A program made the position numbers and the translations under genes. The notes beneath the pieces were generated by a model that was not told where the DNA came from, searched no databases, and saw only the letters and a program-made list of their open reading frames with translations. From positions 25,508 to 89,507 of the forward strand of contig CAAGBL010000023.1 in the NCBI GenBank assembly GCA_900768045.1: 64,000 nucleotides of DNA, given 5' to 3'. Source of the stretch: an uncultured Alistipes sp. Its GTDB lineage: Bacteria > Bacteroidota > Bacteroidia > Bacteroidales > Rikenellaceae. Positions within the stretch are counted from its first letter, which is position 1. Every line of letters begins with the position of its first letter. Shown piece after piece: positions 52,421 through 60,018 of the stretch.

Positions 52421-53725
52421 TTAGTCCTCCTCAATGATACCTGTCCAGTTGCAGGTAATGTTGTTGTTCTTGTAATCGTAAGCGTCGAGCTTCACGGTGT
52501 GTGTGCCGTCGCCATTGTCGATAAACTCAGCCGTACCGCTCTTAATCATTGCGTAGTTCTTGTAACCACTTGCTGAGCCACCGCCATACTCATAGAACCA
52601 GCTACCGACAGCCTGTGCATACTTGTTAGTAAAGCCAGCAACCATAATCATCTTACCAGGCTTGTCTGAAATGGTGTACTTGCCTGCAAACTTACCATCT
52701 GTTGACTTATTGTCGGTAACGAGGTCGAACTGCAAGGTGTCGCCATATACATAACCGCCCGACTTGTTCATGATGTAGATAGTGTAGTTTGAGTAGCCAG
52801 TGTTCCAGTAGTCGCCCTCGTAGCCCCACTTAGCACGGTGCTCGCCGTCGAACGTAACGTGGCGGTCGGTAGTGAGTGTAGACTGCGCCTGGCCGTCCTG
52901 GCCATCGGTCTTGTCGTCATCGTCGTTGCCACCATCGTTGTTCTCGTCACTGCTGTCAGTAAGCGAGAGGTCGCCGGTGTAGGTTACCTTATGCTGCTTG
53001 CCATCGATTGTTGCAACAAGCGTGATAGAGTTTGCTGAAACAACCATCTTAGCATCAGTCATCATTATTGACTGCGTTGTCTCAACGTCCTCAGTGGTGA
53101 GCATAAGTCGGCTATTGTTGGTGATAGAGTATGCCGTGCCATTATCTGCGCCGTTGAAGGTGTAAGTACCCATTGGCAGTGTGGTAGTCTTGTTTGCTGG
53201 TGAGTAGCAGTCAATGTAGTAGTAAGTACCATTTGTGTATGCCTGACCACCATTGTTAAGACCTTTGTCCGAGAGGAAGAATGCGTAGCGGTCGCTGCCT
53301 ACGCTATACTTCTCGCCATAGTAGTAGCCGTCCATACTCTGTGCCATAAACGTTACGTCAGCGTCGCCACCAATGTTTGAGTTGCTGGCAGCCTGAAGGA
53401 ATAGAAGAAGCGTTGTGAAGTCGCCATTGCGAGCAGATACCTCGACAACTGCGCTGCGAGGGCTGCCTGATGTGTTAGCATGAAAGTTAACAACGATGAC
53501 GCCCGACGCTGGAGTCTTGATAGATGCGATTGCCTCCTGGCCCTCGATAATGGTTGTTGCTACTGCATCTGCACCTGCATAGGTAACATATACATCACCA
53601 CCATTTGCAGTTACTTTGTACTCTTTGCCTGAGGTGATTGTTAGGCCCTGCTCCTGAGTAGCAGGCTCGCAAGCAACAAACATTGCTGTTGCTGCGATAA
53701 TGATAAGTGAAAAGAGATTTTTCAT
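52421..53725 (-). CDS. Surface lipoprotein with BACON-like N-domain
   Basis: The 434 residues start with a lipoprotein signal (MKNLFSLIIIAATAMFVAC, lipobox FVAC). Residues about 25-115 form an Ig-like/BACON-type strand region (SGSPRSAVVEVSARNGDFTTLLLFLQA). Two further beta-rich regions (about 120-255 and 285-434) are separated by an acidic linker, SDENNDGGNDDDDKTDGQDG. The two later halves look alike in pattern (TFMAQSMDGYYYGEKY ... and AKWGYEGDYWNTGYSN ...), suggesting an internal duplication. It follows another lipoprotein by 21 bases. Glycan binding is possible by analogy, but nothing catalytic is seen. Confidence 0.7.
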   Translation of the reverse strand: MKNLFSLIIIAATAMFVACEPATQEQGLTITSGKEYKVTANGGDVYVTYAGADAVATTIIEGQEAIASIKTPASGVIVVNFHANTSGSPRSAVVEVSARNGDFTTLLLFLQAASNSNIGGDADVTFMAQSMDGYYYGEKYSVGSDRYAFFLSDKGLNNGGQAYTNGTYYYIDCYSPANKTTTLPMGTYTFNGADNGTAYSITNNSRLMLTTEDVETTQSIMMTDAKMVVSANSITLVATIDGKQHKVTYTGDLSLTDSSDENNDGGNDDDDKTDGQDGQAQSTLTTDRHVTFDGEHRAKWGYEGDYWNTGYSNYTIYIMNKSGGYVYGDTLQFDLVTDNKSTDGKFAGKYTISDKPGKMIMVAGFTNKYAQAVGSWFYEYGGGSASGYKNYAMIKSGTAEFIDNGDGTHTVKLDAYDYKNNNITCNWTGIIEED

Positions 53726-53746
53726 TGATATACTATATATTTTATA

Positions 53747-55330
53747 TTATCGTGGTGTTGTGAATGGCTCAAGCTCGATAAATCTTACACCCTTATTCAT
53801 GTCTTCAACCTTGATACACATGGTGTATGATGTGCCATAATTCAGGTAGTCCCACTTATAGTCGTACTGCGACTGGAGGAACTGACGCATAGAGTCGTGG
53901 CTAAGACCTGGAATGAGCGATAGCATACACTCCTCATAGCTCTCGTAGCCAACCAAGGCATACTTACCGTCCTTGATCTCCTGAAGGTTTTCAGTCTCCA
54001 TTAGCGCAATATAGCAGCACCATGTGTTGCTGTCCAAGACGCAATCGAAGACAATGTCGTTGGGGTTAATCTCCTTCATTGTTACCTCTACATTACCCGT
54101 ACCTGCAGCCTCTGCCTTGGTATGTACCTCAACAATCTCAACACCGCCAAGAAGGCTATTCTCCTGACCCTCGCTATAATCCATAAGGGCTGCCAAGATG
54201 AGGTAGTCGGTAGAAGAGGTTACGTTCATCTGAAGGCCTGGTACATACTCACATATTTTGCCATTCTCCCAGTTGAATGTTAGAGTACCCTCAAGCATGA
54301 AGCCGTAATTTACAACCCAAGCACCAGGGTTAGACTGATACTGACCATAAACACGCTTGTCTACAACAGAGCAGCGCCAGTACTGACCCTCCTCGGCATT
54401 GATTCTAAAGCTAAATGATGTTGAACCAACCTCAAGAACCTCGATAAGTTTGTCAGAGCCTACATTGTCGCCCTCAGGGATTGATGCGCCTGAGAGAATG
54501 CCGTGATAGTATCCCTGGATTGTCTTATCTGTGCCGTCCTCGTTGTAGGTAAGCATCATATATATTGCATACTGACCATCAACAACATCTACAGATACAT
54601 GGCCATCTGTGAAGTTGAAGCCCTCGCTATCAGCGTCCTTGCCAGCAGGAATATAGCCTGAGTGCTCAGGGTGAATGGTGAAAGGAGCGTAGCTTGAGTC
54701 GATAGTGTAGTTACCATAAGGGAAATATCTGCTCATGGTCTCATCGAGGGTGTAGAAGTCCAAGATGATGCGGTCGCCATTGTCACGTACGAATGTTACG
54801 TAGTAGTTGTAAATCTCATACCAACGACCATCTTTGGTCTTCTCGATAACGATGTTCTCAACGCCATCAATCTCTGGTAGCTCGAAATTGTCGTCGCCAC
54901 CGTCACCATTGTTGCCGCCATTGCCGCCATTGTCGCCGTTGTCGCCGTTGTCGCCATTGTTGCCGCCGTTGCCACCCGCGTTTTTATCGTTGGTCTGCAT
55001 GATAAGGGTGTCGTAGGCAACGCTGTTACCGCTTGCTACGGCTGCTGCAACATAGTACGTGGTGTTTGCCTCAAGGTTAGAGATCTTTACCAAGCCACTC
55101 TTAGTCTTAGTACCCTCGCTGAGAATCTGCTGGGCAGTGATGTTGTCGCCATCGTAGAGCATGTAGGCGCACTCATCGCCATTAGCATTAACGACAAATG
55201 AAATCGAAGAGCTTGTAGTCTCGGCTGCCATAAGCTCAATAGAGACTACCTCTTCGTTTGGTGTTTCGCATGAGATGAAACCCAATGCAGAAACGATGCA
55301 ACATAGTGCATACTTAAGGAAATTTTTCAT
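53747..55330 (-). CDS. Large surface lipoprotein with Asn/Gly/Asp repeat linker
   Basis: This protein of about 527 residues has a lipoprotein signal (MKNFLKYALCCIVSALGFISC, lipobox FISC) and a fibronectin-III-like domain (about 25-110, with SNLEANTTYYVAAAV). A flexible linker of repeated Asn-Gly-Asp triplets (about 117-140) leads into a long beta-rich region to the end. The ATG at 55328-55330 replaces an upstream in-frame start that lacks a signal peptide. The linker DNA (about 54905-54978) is a degenerate 9-bp tandem repeat that could change length. It is first in a bicistronic lipoprotein operon. The function is unknown. Confidence 0.7.
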   Translation of the reverse strand: MKNFLKYALCCIVSALGFISCETPNEEVVSIELMAAETTSSSISFVVNANGDECAYMLYDGDNITAQQILSEGTKTKSGLVKISNLEANTTYYVAAAVASGNSVAYDTLIMQTNDKNAGGNGGNNGDNGDNGDNGGNGGNNGDGGDDNFELPEIDGVENIVIEKTKDGRWYEIYNYYVTFVRDNGDRIILDFYTLDETMSRYFPYGNYTIDSSYAPFTIHPEHSGYIPAGKDADSEGFNFTDGHVSVDVVDGQYAIYMMLTYNEDGTDKTIQGYYHGILSGASIPEGDNVGSDKLIEVLEVGSTSFSFRINAEEGQYWRCSVVDKRVYGQYQSNPGAWVVNYGFMLEGTLTFNWENGKICEYVPGLQMNVTSSTDYLILAALMDYSEGQENSLLGGVEIVEVHTKAEAAGTGNVEVTMKEINPNDIVFDCVLDSNTWCCYIALMETENLQEIKDGKYALVGYESYEECMLSLIPGLSHDSMRQFLQSQYDYKWDYLNYGTSYTMCIKVEDMNKGVRFIELEPFTTPR

Positions 55331-55372
55331 GTAATTGTTAGTATTTTGATTGTTTAAAATAATTCTCGGGTG

Positions 55373-55402
55373 CAAAGATATATCAAATTTCTATATTACA
55401 AA
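55373..55402 (-). promoter_or_regulatory. Promoter of the lipoprotein operon (-33 TTTG, -7 TATCTTTG)
   Basis: On the minus strand TTTG at 55402-55399 and TATCTTTG at 55380-55373 are separated by 18 bases. The ATG is 42 bases downstream. Confidence 0.65.
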
Positions 55403-55501
55403 ATAATTATTGCAAATAATTAATTCGCTTAATATGTGAAAATTCCCCCCCCCTCAAAATGATGTTTTTGAGATGCGATTTATGGTATAGAATTTGTAAA
55501 A

Positions 55502-56203
55502 ATGGTTATTATGTTTCTGCGCACGATAAACATATTAACACTGGTAGCAAGTATATTGCTTCTTGCCTCACTCTCGGTAGAGATTATCTACTCGAAGGAG
55601 CTTGCCGAGTTCTCGCAACTCTACTCTGAGATTATGTTTGTGATATGCATAATTTTTATTGTCGATTTCTTTGCTTTGATGTTTAGTGGCGAGCACCGTT
55701 GGCGATTTTTTGTGCGTAATTTTATCGTTTTGCTACTATCTATTCCCTATCATACCATTGCTCTGTGGCTCGGCGTTGAGATGGGGCATACACTATCTAT
55801 GGTGCTAAGTGGGGTAGTGATGCTTCGCTCTGTCATGGCGCTCTACATTACTCTGCGCTGGCTTATTGAGCGACGAGCAACACGCCTGCTATGGGCATAT
55901 ATAGCTACGGTGGGGCTGGGAGCATACTTAGGTGCATTGCTCTTTTATGAGTATGAGGCTCCTGTGAATAACTCGGTTGCAGGCTTTGGCGATGCGCTAT
56001 GGTGGGCGGGTATGAATCTTACGACCGTAGGTGCTGAGATATTCCCCGTGACGGTCATAGGTAAGATTATATGTGTGCTGTTGCCAGTGTTGGGTACGGC
56101 AATCTTCCCAATACTCACTGTTTATATCACATCTATTTATCAACGACACTCTAACTCTGGCATGCAAGTTGCAGAAAAGAGTGATAAACCAAAAAATAAT
56201 TGA
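55502..56203 (+). CDS. Two-pore-helix-type ion channel with a non-canonical filter
   Basis: The 233 residues have about six hydrophobic segments, the last two flanking a pore-like stretch WWAGMNLTTVGAEIFPVTVIGK (about 168-189). Voltage-gated-like K+ channels read TTVGYGDIYPVT here. This protein has TTVG-AE-IFPVT, one residue shorter and without the GYG signature, so selectivity is uncertain. The start could be ATG 55502 or ATG 55511. A run of nine C lies about 50 bases upstream. The stop overlaps the region just before a lipoprotein gene (ATG 56206), so the two are cotranscribed. Confidence 0.75.
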   Translation: MVIMFLRTINILTLVASILLLASLSVEIIYSKELAEFSQLYSEIMFVICIIFIVDFFALMFSGEHRWRFFVRNFIVLLLSIPYHTIALWLGVEMGHTLSMVLSGVVMLRSVMALYITLRWLIERRATRLLWAYIATVGLGAYLGALLFYEYEAPVNNSVAGFGDALWWAGMNLTTVGAEIFPVTVIGKIICVLLPVLGTAIFPILTVYITSIYQRHSNSGMQVAEKSDKPKNN

Positions 56204-56205
56204 TA

Positions 56206-56775
56206 ATGAAAAGAGTTATTCTTAGTATCGCAATTATAGCCTCGATTGTGGCTATGGCATCTTGTGCAAAAGTTAGTCAGTGGAACGAGAAGCAGCGAGA
56301 GAAGGTGCGTAACGAGGTGCGCAACTATAGACAGAAGGCCTATCTCCGTAACCTTGAGGAGGTGGAGTTCGACCAATTCTCTAACGATGTTGTCGATGCC
56401 ATTGAGGTAGATTATCCCGTGTACACAGCATTTATTGAGCTGCCTGGTCGTGGCGATACCGTTGAGGTCTATGTAGTGTCGACAATCGTGAGTGAGCTAC
56501 ATGCCGACGCCCACAACATGCGCAAGATTTATCCATATAGAACACTCGTGAACGAGGGAATACTTCCACCTAAGCTTGACCGTCAGGCGCAGCGAGCATT
56601 TTACGAGTGCTTTGCTAATCAGGTAAACAACACCTATCCGTCGACAACAGCCTTTGTTAATGCTGTGCTTGCCGACACCACCTCTACGTCGCAGATTGCC
56701 CAGATGCAGAGCCAGTGTGCTGCGGGCCTATTCGACTGGGTTGTCGAGGTTGACGAAGTGGTGCTCTACGACTAA
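56206..56775 (+). CDS. Small lipoprotein of unknown function
   Basis: The 189 residues begin with a lipoprotein signal (MKRVILSIAIIASIVAMASC, lipobox MASC). A basic, helical segment follows (QWNEKQREKVRNEVRNYRQKAY), then a mixed alpha/beta domain. No family is recognised. The ATG lies two bases after the TGA of the ion-channel gene, so translation is likely coupled and a shared role at the envelope is possible. A terminator-like hairpin follows 60 bases downstream. Confidence 0.6.
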   Translation: MKRVILSIAIIASIVAMASCAKVSQWNEKQREKVRNEVRNYRQKAYLRNLEEVEFDQFSNDVVDAIEVDYPVYTAFIELPGRGDTVEVYVVSTIVSELHADAHNMRKIYPYRTLVNEGILPPKLDRQAQRAFYECFANQVNNTYPSTTAFVNAVLADTTSTSQIAQMQSQCAAGLFDWVVEVDEVVLYD

Positions 56776-56835
56776 TGCCTATGACACCTTTCATGCATAG
56801 TTAAGTATAAAGTTGAAAATCCGAGATCTCGGTTG

Positions 56836-56880
56836 CGGAGGGGGAGTGTGGTTTGGTTGCCGCATACCTCTCCGTTTTTT
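56836..56880 (+). terminator. Terminator upstream of mscL
   Basis: CGGAGGGG...GTGTGG pairs with CCGCATAC...CTCTCCG (about 14 pairs with one mismatch and one bulge), then six T. A perfect palindrome CCGAGATCTCGG lies just before it (56821-56832). Confidence 0.75.
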
Positions 56881-56881
56881 G

Positions 56882-56912
56882 TTGCAATATTGAAAAATAA
56901 TTCGTACATTTG
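56882..56912 (+). promoter_or_regulatory. mscL promoter (-33 TTG, -7 TACATTTG)
   Basis: TTG at 56882-56884 and TACATTTG at 56905-56912 are separated by 20 bases. The ATG is 41 bases downstream. Confidence 0.7.
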
Positions 56913-56953
56913 TCCTAAGTTTAATGAAACAACTAACTAAAAATTTAGATATT

Positions 56954-57406
56954 ATGGGATTTCTACAAGAGTTTAAGCAGTTTGCCATGAAGGGCAATGT
57001 TGTTGACATGGCAGTCGGTGTTATCATTGGTGGTGCTTTCGGTAAGATTGTTACCTCGTTGGTAAATGATGTTATCATGCCTCCTATTGGTTACATTACA
57101 GGCGGTGTCGATTTCAAGGATTTGAAGTGGACTATCCAGGAGGCTGTTGAGGCTACCGATACAACAGCTGCTATTGCCGAGGTGTCGTTGAAGTATGGCG
57201 CTTTTATTCAGCAGGTTATCGATTTCTTAATTATTGCGCTTAGCGTATTCGTTATGGTTAAGCTTGTTAACAAGCTCTCGAACCTTCGCAAGAAGGAGGA
57301 GGAGGCTCAGCCAGAGCCAGAGCCAGCTCCTGCACCAGAGCCAGAGCCAACTAAGGAGGAGGTTTTGCTTGCAGAGATTCGTGATATTTTGAAGCAGCAG
57401 AAGTAA
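56954..57406 (+). CDS. mscL: Large-conductance mechanosensitive channel
   Basis: MscL opens under membrane tension to release solutes on osmotic downshock. The 150 residues start with the N-terminal helix MGFLQEFKQFAMKGNVVDMAVGVIIGGAFGKIV (TM1), then the periplasmic loop with VMPPIGYITGG, TM2 (about 78-100) and a cytoplasmic helix. Before the last helix is a Pro-Glu-rich spacer (PEPEPAPAPEPEP, about 115-130), longer than usual. I start at ATG 56954. An upstream in-frame ATG at 56924 adds a non-conserved stretch. Confidence 0.95.
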   Translation: MGFLQEFKQFAMKGNVVDMAVGVIIGGAFGKIVTSLVNDVIMPPIGYITGGVDFKDLKWTIQEAVEATDTTAAIAEVSLKYGAFIQQVIDFLIIALSVFVMVKLVNKLSNLRKKEEEAQPEPEPAPAPEPEPTKEEVLLAEIRDILKQQK

Positions 57407-57426
57407 TTGAAAATATCGCAAACAAT

Positions 57427-57450
57427 AGGACTGCCTTTCGTGGCAGTCCT
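57427..57450. terminator. Terminator between mscL and the nitroreductase gene
   Basis: AGGACTGCC pairs perfectly with GGCAGTCCT around TTTCGT, then TTGTTGTTTTT on the plus strand. It can serve both convergent genes. Confidence 0.85.
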
Positions 57451-57459
57451 TTGTTGTTT

Positions 57460-58074
57460 TTATGGCTCTTCGCCAAATACCACTCGTCTACTTTGTGGCG
57501 CTGAGCGTTGAAGGCGCTCGGTGAGAATGTCGAGTGGCGTGCCAAAGGGCATTTGGGCAATAAGTCGCCACTTGCTGCTTATTAGCCACCTCTCGGCAAC
57601 GGCACTGTCGATGAGTGGATTATAGTGTTGGAGTGATGCTCCGTAGCCCATATCTTCGAGTGCTGTCCAAATGGCAAACTGAAACATTGCCGAGCTTTGC
57701 TCTGCCCACGAGTCGAAATTTTTGGCATACAATGGGAATTTATGGCGCATATCGTCGAGCGCTTCGCTATCTTCGTAAAAGAGTATTGTGCCACAGCCCG
57801 ACATAAAGGCGCTCTCAATCTTGCGACACGACTGCTCAAATCTCTCGGGCGAGAGCATATTGCGGAGTATGCCGATGAGTATGTTCCAGAGCTCACGATG
57901 TTGTTCGTCGAAGAGTAGTACGATGCGTGTTGACTGCACGTTAAATGGGGTCGGCATCGTAAGTAGTAGCTTGTCTACGAGGGCAATAATTGTGTTGTCA
58001 TTAACAATCTTACTATCTGATAGATGATAGTAGCTACGGCGCTTGGCAATAGCATCAATAAAAGAGTGTTCCAT
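57460..58074 (-). CDS. Nitroreductase family protein
   Basis: This 204-residue FMN-type protein has the N-terminal AIAKRRSYYHLSD (the Arg-Arg-Ser motif of the family), a central helix-rich region, and AIWTALEDMGYGASLQHYNPLID, the part that contacts the cofactor. FMFGxP-type end MPFGTPLDILTERL is typical of nitroreductases related to YdfN/Frm2-like enzymes. The physiological substrate is unknown. A hairpin at 58065-58096 covers the start codon and may affect translation. It is transcribed toward mscL. Confidence 0.85.
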   Translation of the reverse strand: MEHSFIDAIAKRRSYYHLSDSKIVNDNTIIALVDKLLLTMPTPFNVQSTRIVLLFDEQHRELWNILIGILRNMLSPERFEQSCRKIESAFMSGCGTILFYEDSEALDDMRHKFPLYAKNFDSWAEQSSAMFQFAIWTALEDMGYGASLQHYNPLIDSAVAERWLISSKWRLIAQMPFGTPLDILTERLQRSAPQSRRVVFGEEP

Positions 58075-58096
58075 AAACTAAAATTTATGAAACACT
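58065..58096 (-). promoter_or_regulatory. Hairpin over the nitroreductase start codon
   Basis: On the minus strand AGTGTTTCATAAA pairs with TTTATGGAACACT (12 of 13 positions), and the ATG at 58074-58072 lies inside the 3' arm, followed by CTTTT. It could mask the start or act as a weak terminator. Confidence 0.45.
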
Positions 58097-58128
58097 CCTA
58101 CAATTAGAGTACCAAATTGCTCGTCTTG

Positions 58129-58620
58129 TTAATATAGCTTGATATACTCGTATGTGTTGCCAACAGCGGTGAGGTAGCGCTCAAACTCCTCACGCTCGAT
58201 AACCACCGTAAAGCGGTTGTCGTTTGGGTGGAAACTCAGCGAGGGTTGATGCTGTAAGGTCTCGTCGAGAAAGAGGTGGACATGGTTTTCGGTGTCGTTA
58301 ATAAGACCAAATGGCGACACTGAGCCGGGGCATAACCCAAGCCACTTATCCATTCTCTCGGGTGAGGCAAACGACAACTTACCCTGATGCAAGATATGCT
58401 CAAGGTCGTGGATTGCCATCGACTGCTCCGAGTCGAAGACAACTAAGTAGTGGCGGTTGCCCTTATGGTTTCTAAAAAATAGGTTCTTGCAATGCTTTGA
58501 ACCATCTTGACGCCAATACTGGCGTGCTATCTCGATTGTTGGTGCCTCGGGGTGTTCGTACCACGTGTAGGCAATATTGTGCTCATCGAGCCACTGAAAT
58601 ACTTTATCACGACGTTCCAT
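58129..58620 (-). CDS. ProX/YbaK-type aminoacyl-tRNA deacylase
   Basis: The 163-residue protein matches PrdX/ProX, the free-standing editing factors that hydrolyse mischarged (for example Ala-) tRNA-Pro. Motifs are YEHPEAPTIEIARQYW near the N-terminus, the catalytic-region lysine stretch KHCKNLFFRNHKGNRHYLVVFDSE, and LCPGSVSPFGLINDTE with SFHPNDNRFTVVI. The start is ATG at 58618-58620. The open frame continues upstream, but only this methionine lies after the promoter. Its -7 box ends five bases before the ATG, so the mRNA may be leaderless. Confidence 0.88.
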   Translation of the reverse strand: MERRDKVFQWLDEHNIAYTWYEHPEAPTIEIARQYWRQDGSKHCKNLFFRNHKGNRHYLVVFDSEQSMAIHDLEHILHQGKLSFASPERMDKWLGLCPGSVSPFGLINDTENHVHLFLDETLQHQPSLSFHPNDNRFTVVIEREEFERYLTAVGNTYEYIKLY

Positions 58621-58624
58621 ACTA

Positions 58625-58632
58625 CAAAGGTA
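58625..58632 (-). promoter_or_regulatory. -7 box (TACCTTTG) of the deacylase gene
   Basis: TACCTTTG on the minus strand ends 4 bases before the ATG. Transcription would begin at or near the start codon. A -33 box at the normal spacing is not clear. Confidence 0.5.
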
Positions 58633-58653
58633 GTAAAATTGTGGCAATATCTG

Positions 58654-58684
58654 TTGCAAACGAGAAATAAAATTCATAACTTTG
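58654..58684 (+). promoter_or_regulatory. galK promoter (-33 TTG, -7 TAACTTTG)
   Basis: TTG at 58654-58656 and TAACTTTG at 58677-58684 are 20 bases apart. The galK ATG follows 41 bases later. It is divergent from the deacylase promoter. Confidence 0.7.
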
Positions 58685-58725
58685 TAATGATTATGTGTAA
58701 ACGTAAATCTAAAACTATATATACA

Positions 58726-59862
58726 ATGAACGTAAATCTTATTAATGAGAAGTTTTATGACAGATTTGCCGCTCATGGCGAGCTATTTACATCGCCAGGA
58801 CGTGTGAATCTAATTGGCGAGCATACCGACTATAATGGTGGTTTCGTGTTCCCAGGCGCTATTGATAAGGGTATGGTTGCAGAGATTAAGCTAAATGGCA
58901 CGGATAAGGTGCGTGCTTACTCTGTTGACCTTGAGGATTATGCCGAGTTCGGACTAAACGAGGAAGATGCACCTGAGGCAAGCTGGGCTCGCTACATCTT
59001 TGGTGTATGTCGTGAGATTCAGAAGCGAGGTGGCAAGATAGCTGGTTTCGACACTGCATTCTCGGGAGATGTGCCTTTGGGTGCAGGTATGTCGTCGTCG
59101 GCAGCCCTCGAATCTACCTTTGCTAATGCCCTTAACGAGCTATTCTCACTCCGTATCGACCGCTTCGAGCTTGCTCGCATAGGACAATCAACCGAGCATA
59201 ACTACTGCGGCGTGAAGTGTGGTATCATGGATCAGTTTGCCTCTATATTTGGCAAGGCTGGCCACTTGATGCGCCTCGATTGCCGCTCTATGGAGTTCGA
59301 GTACTTTCCATTCGACCCTGAGAAGCATGGCTACAAAGTGGTGTTGCTCGACTCGGTGGTTAAGCATGAGCTTGTGGGCTCGCCATATAACGACCGTCGT
59401 GCATCGTGCGAGAGGGTAGCGGCTATGCTCGGTCAGGAGTTCTTGCGTGGCGCAACAATGGCGCAGCTCGACGCTATTAAGGATAAGATTTCGGAGGAGG
59501 ACTACAAGCGTGCTCGCTACGTGATTGGCGAGGAACAGCGTGTGTTGGATGTGTGCGAGGCGTTGAAGCGTGACGACTACGAGACTGTGGGCGAGCGTAT
59601 GTATGAGACTCACTGGGGTATGTCACGTGATTACGAAGTGTCGTGCGAGGAGCTCGACTTCTTGGCTACGGTTGCTAAGGAGTGTGGCGTTACAGGCTCA
59701 CGTATCATGGGCGGAGGCTTCGGTGGCTGCACAATTAACCTTGTTAAGAGCGAGCTTTACGATAGCTTTATTGCTGCGGCAAAGAGCCGTTTTAAGGAGA
59801 AATATGGCCACGAACCAAAGGTCTATGCAGTGGTAATTTCTGACGGTGCACGACGATTGTAG
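58726..59862 (+). CDS. galK: Galactokinase
   Basis: GalK phosphorylates galactose at C1 in the Leloir pathway. The 378-residue GHMP kinase has the galactokinase signature PGRVNLIGEHTDYNGGFVFPGAID (about 19-42), the ATP loop PLGAGMSSSAALE (about 118-130), the catalytic aspartate in CGIMDQFASIFGKAGH (about 165), and GGGFGGCTI near the C-terminus. ATG 58726 is used. The open frame runs back to 58507, through the promoter and the divergent gene. No other gal gene is adjacent. Confidence 0.95.
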   Translation: MNVNLINEKFYDRFAAHGELFTSPGRVNLIGEHTDYNGGFVFPGAIDKGMVAEIKLNGTDKVRAYSVDLEDYAEFGLNEEDAPEASWARYIFGVCREIQKRGGKIAGFDTAFSGDVPLGAGMSSSAALESTFANALNELFSLRIDRFELARIGQSTEHNYCGVKCGIMDQFASIFGKAGHLMRLDCRSMEFEYFPFDPEKHGYKVVLLDSVVKHELVGSPYNDRRASCERVAAMLGQEFLRGATMAQLDAIKDKISEEDYKRARYVIGEEQRVLDVCEALKRDDYETVGERMYETHWGMSRDYEVSCEELDFLATVAKECGVTGSRIMGGGFGGCTINLVKSELYDSFIAAAKSRFKEKYGHEPKVYAVVISDGARRL

Positions 59863-59880
59863 AAAAATTATCTATTTTCC

Positions 59881-59911
59881 TTTGGAAAGTACCGAAAAAT
59901 GATTACCTTTG
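59881..59911 (+). promoter_or_regulatory. serC promoter (-33 TTTG, -7 TACCTTTG)
   Basis: TTTG at 59881-59884 and TACCTTTG at 59904-59911 are separated by 19 bases. The leader before serC is about 100 bases. Confidence 0.75.
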
Positions 59912-60018
59912 TGTGACTCTATGATGATTATATCTCACAATGTGGGGTAAGTGTCACGCAGTAAGCAGAATATGTAGATTTTTTTTACCAATACAAACTT
60001 AAAAACACTTTTAAACTT

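Noticed and set aside
54905..54978. Possible CRISPR or VNTR outside genes
   Set aside because: The 9-base repeats are in frame inside a lipoprotein gene and encode a linker.
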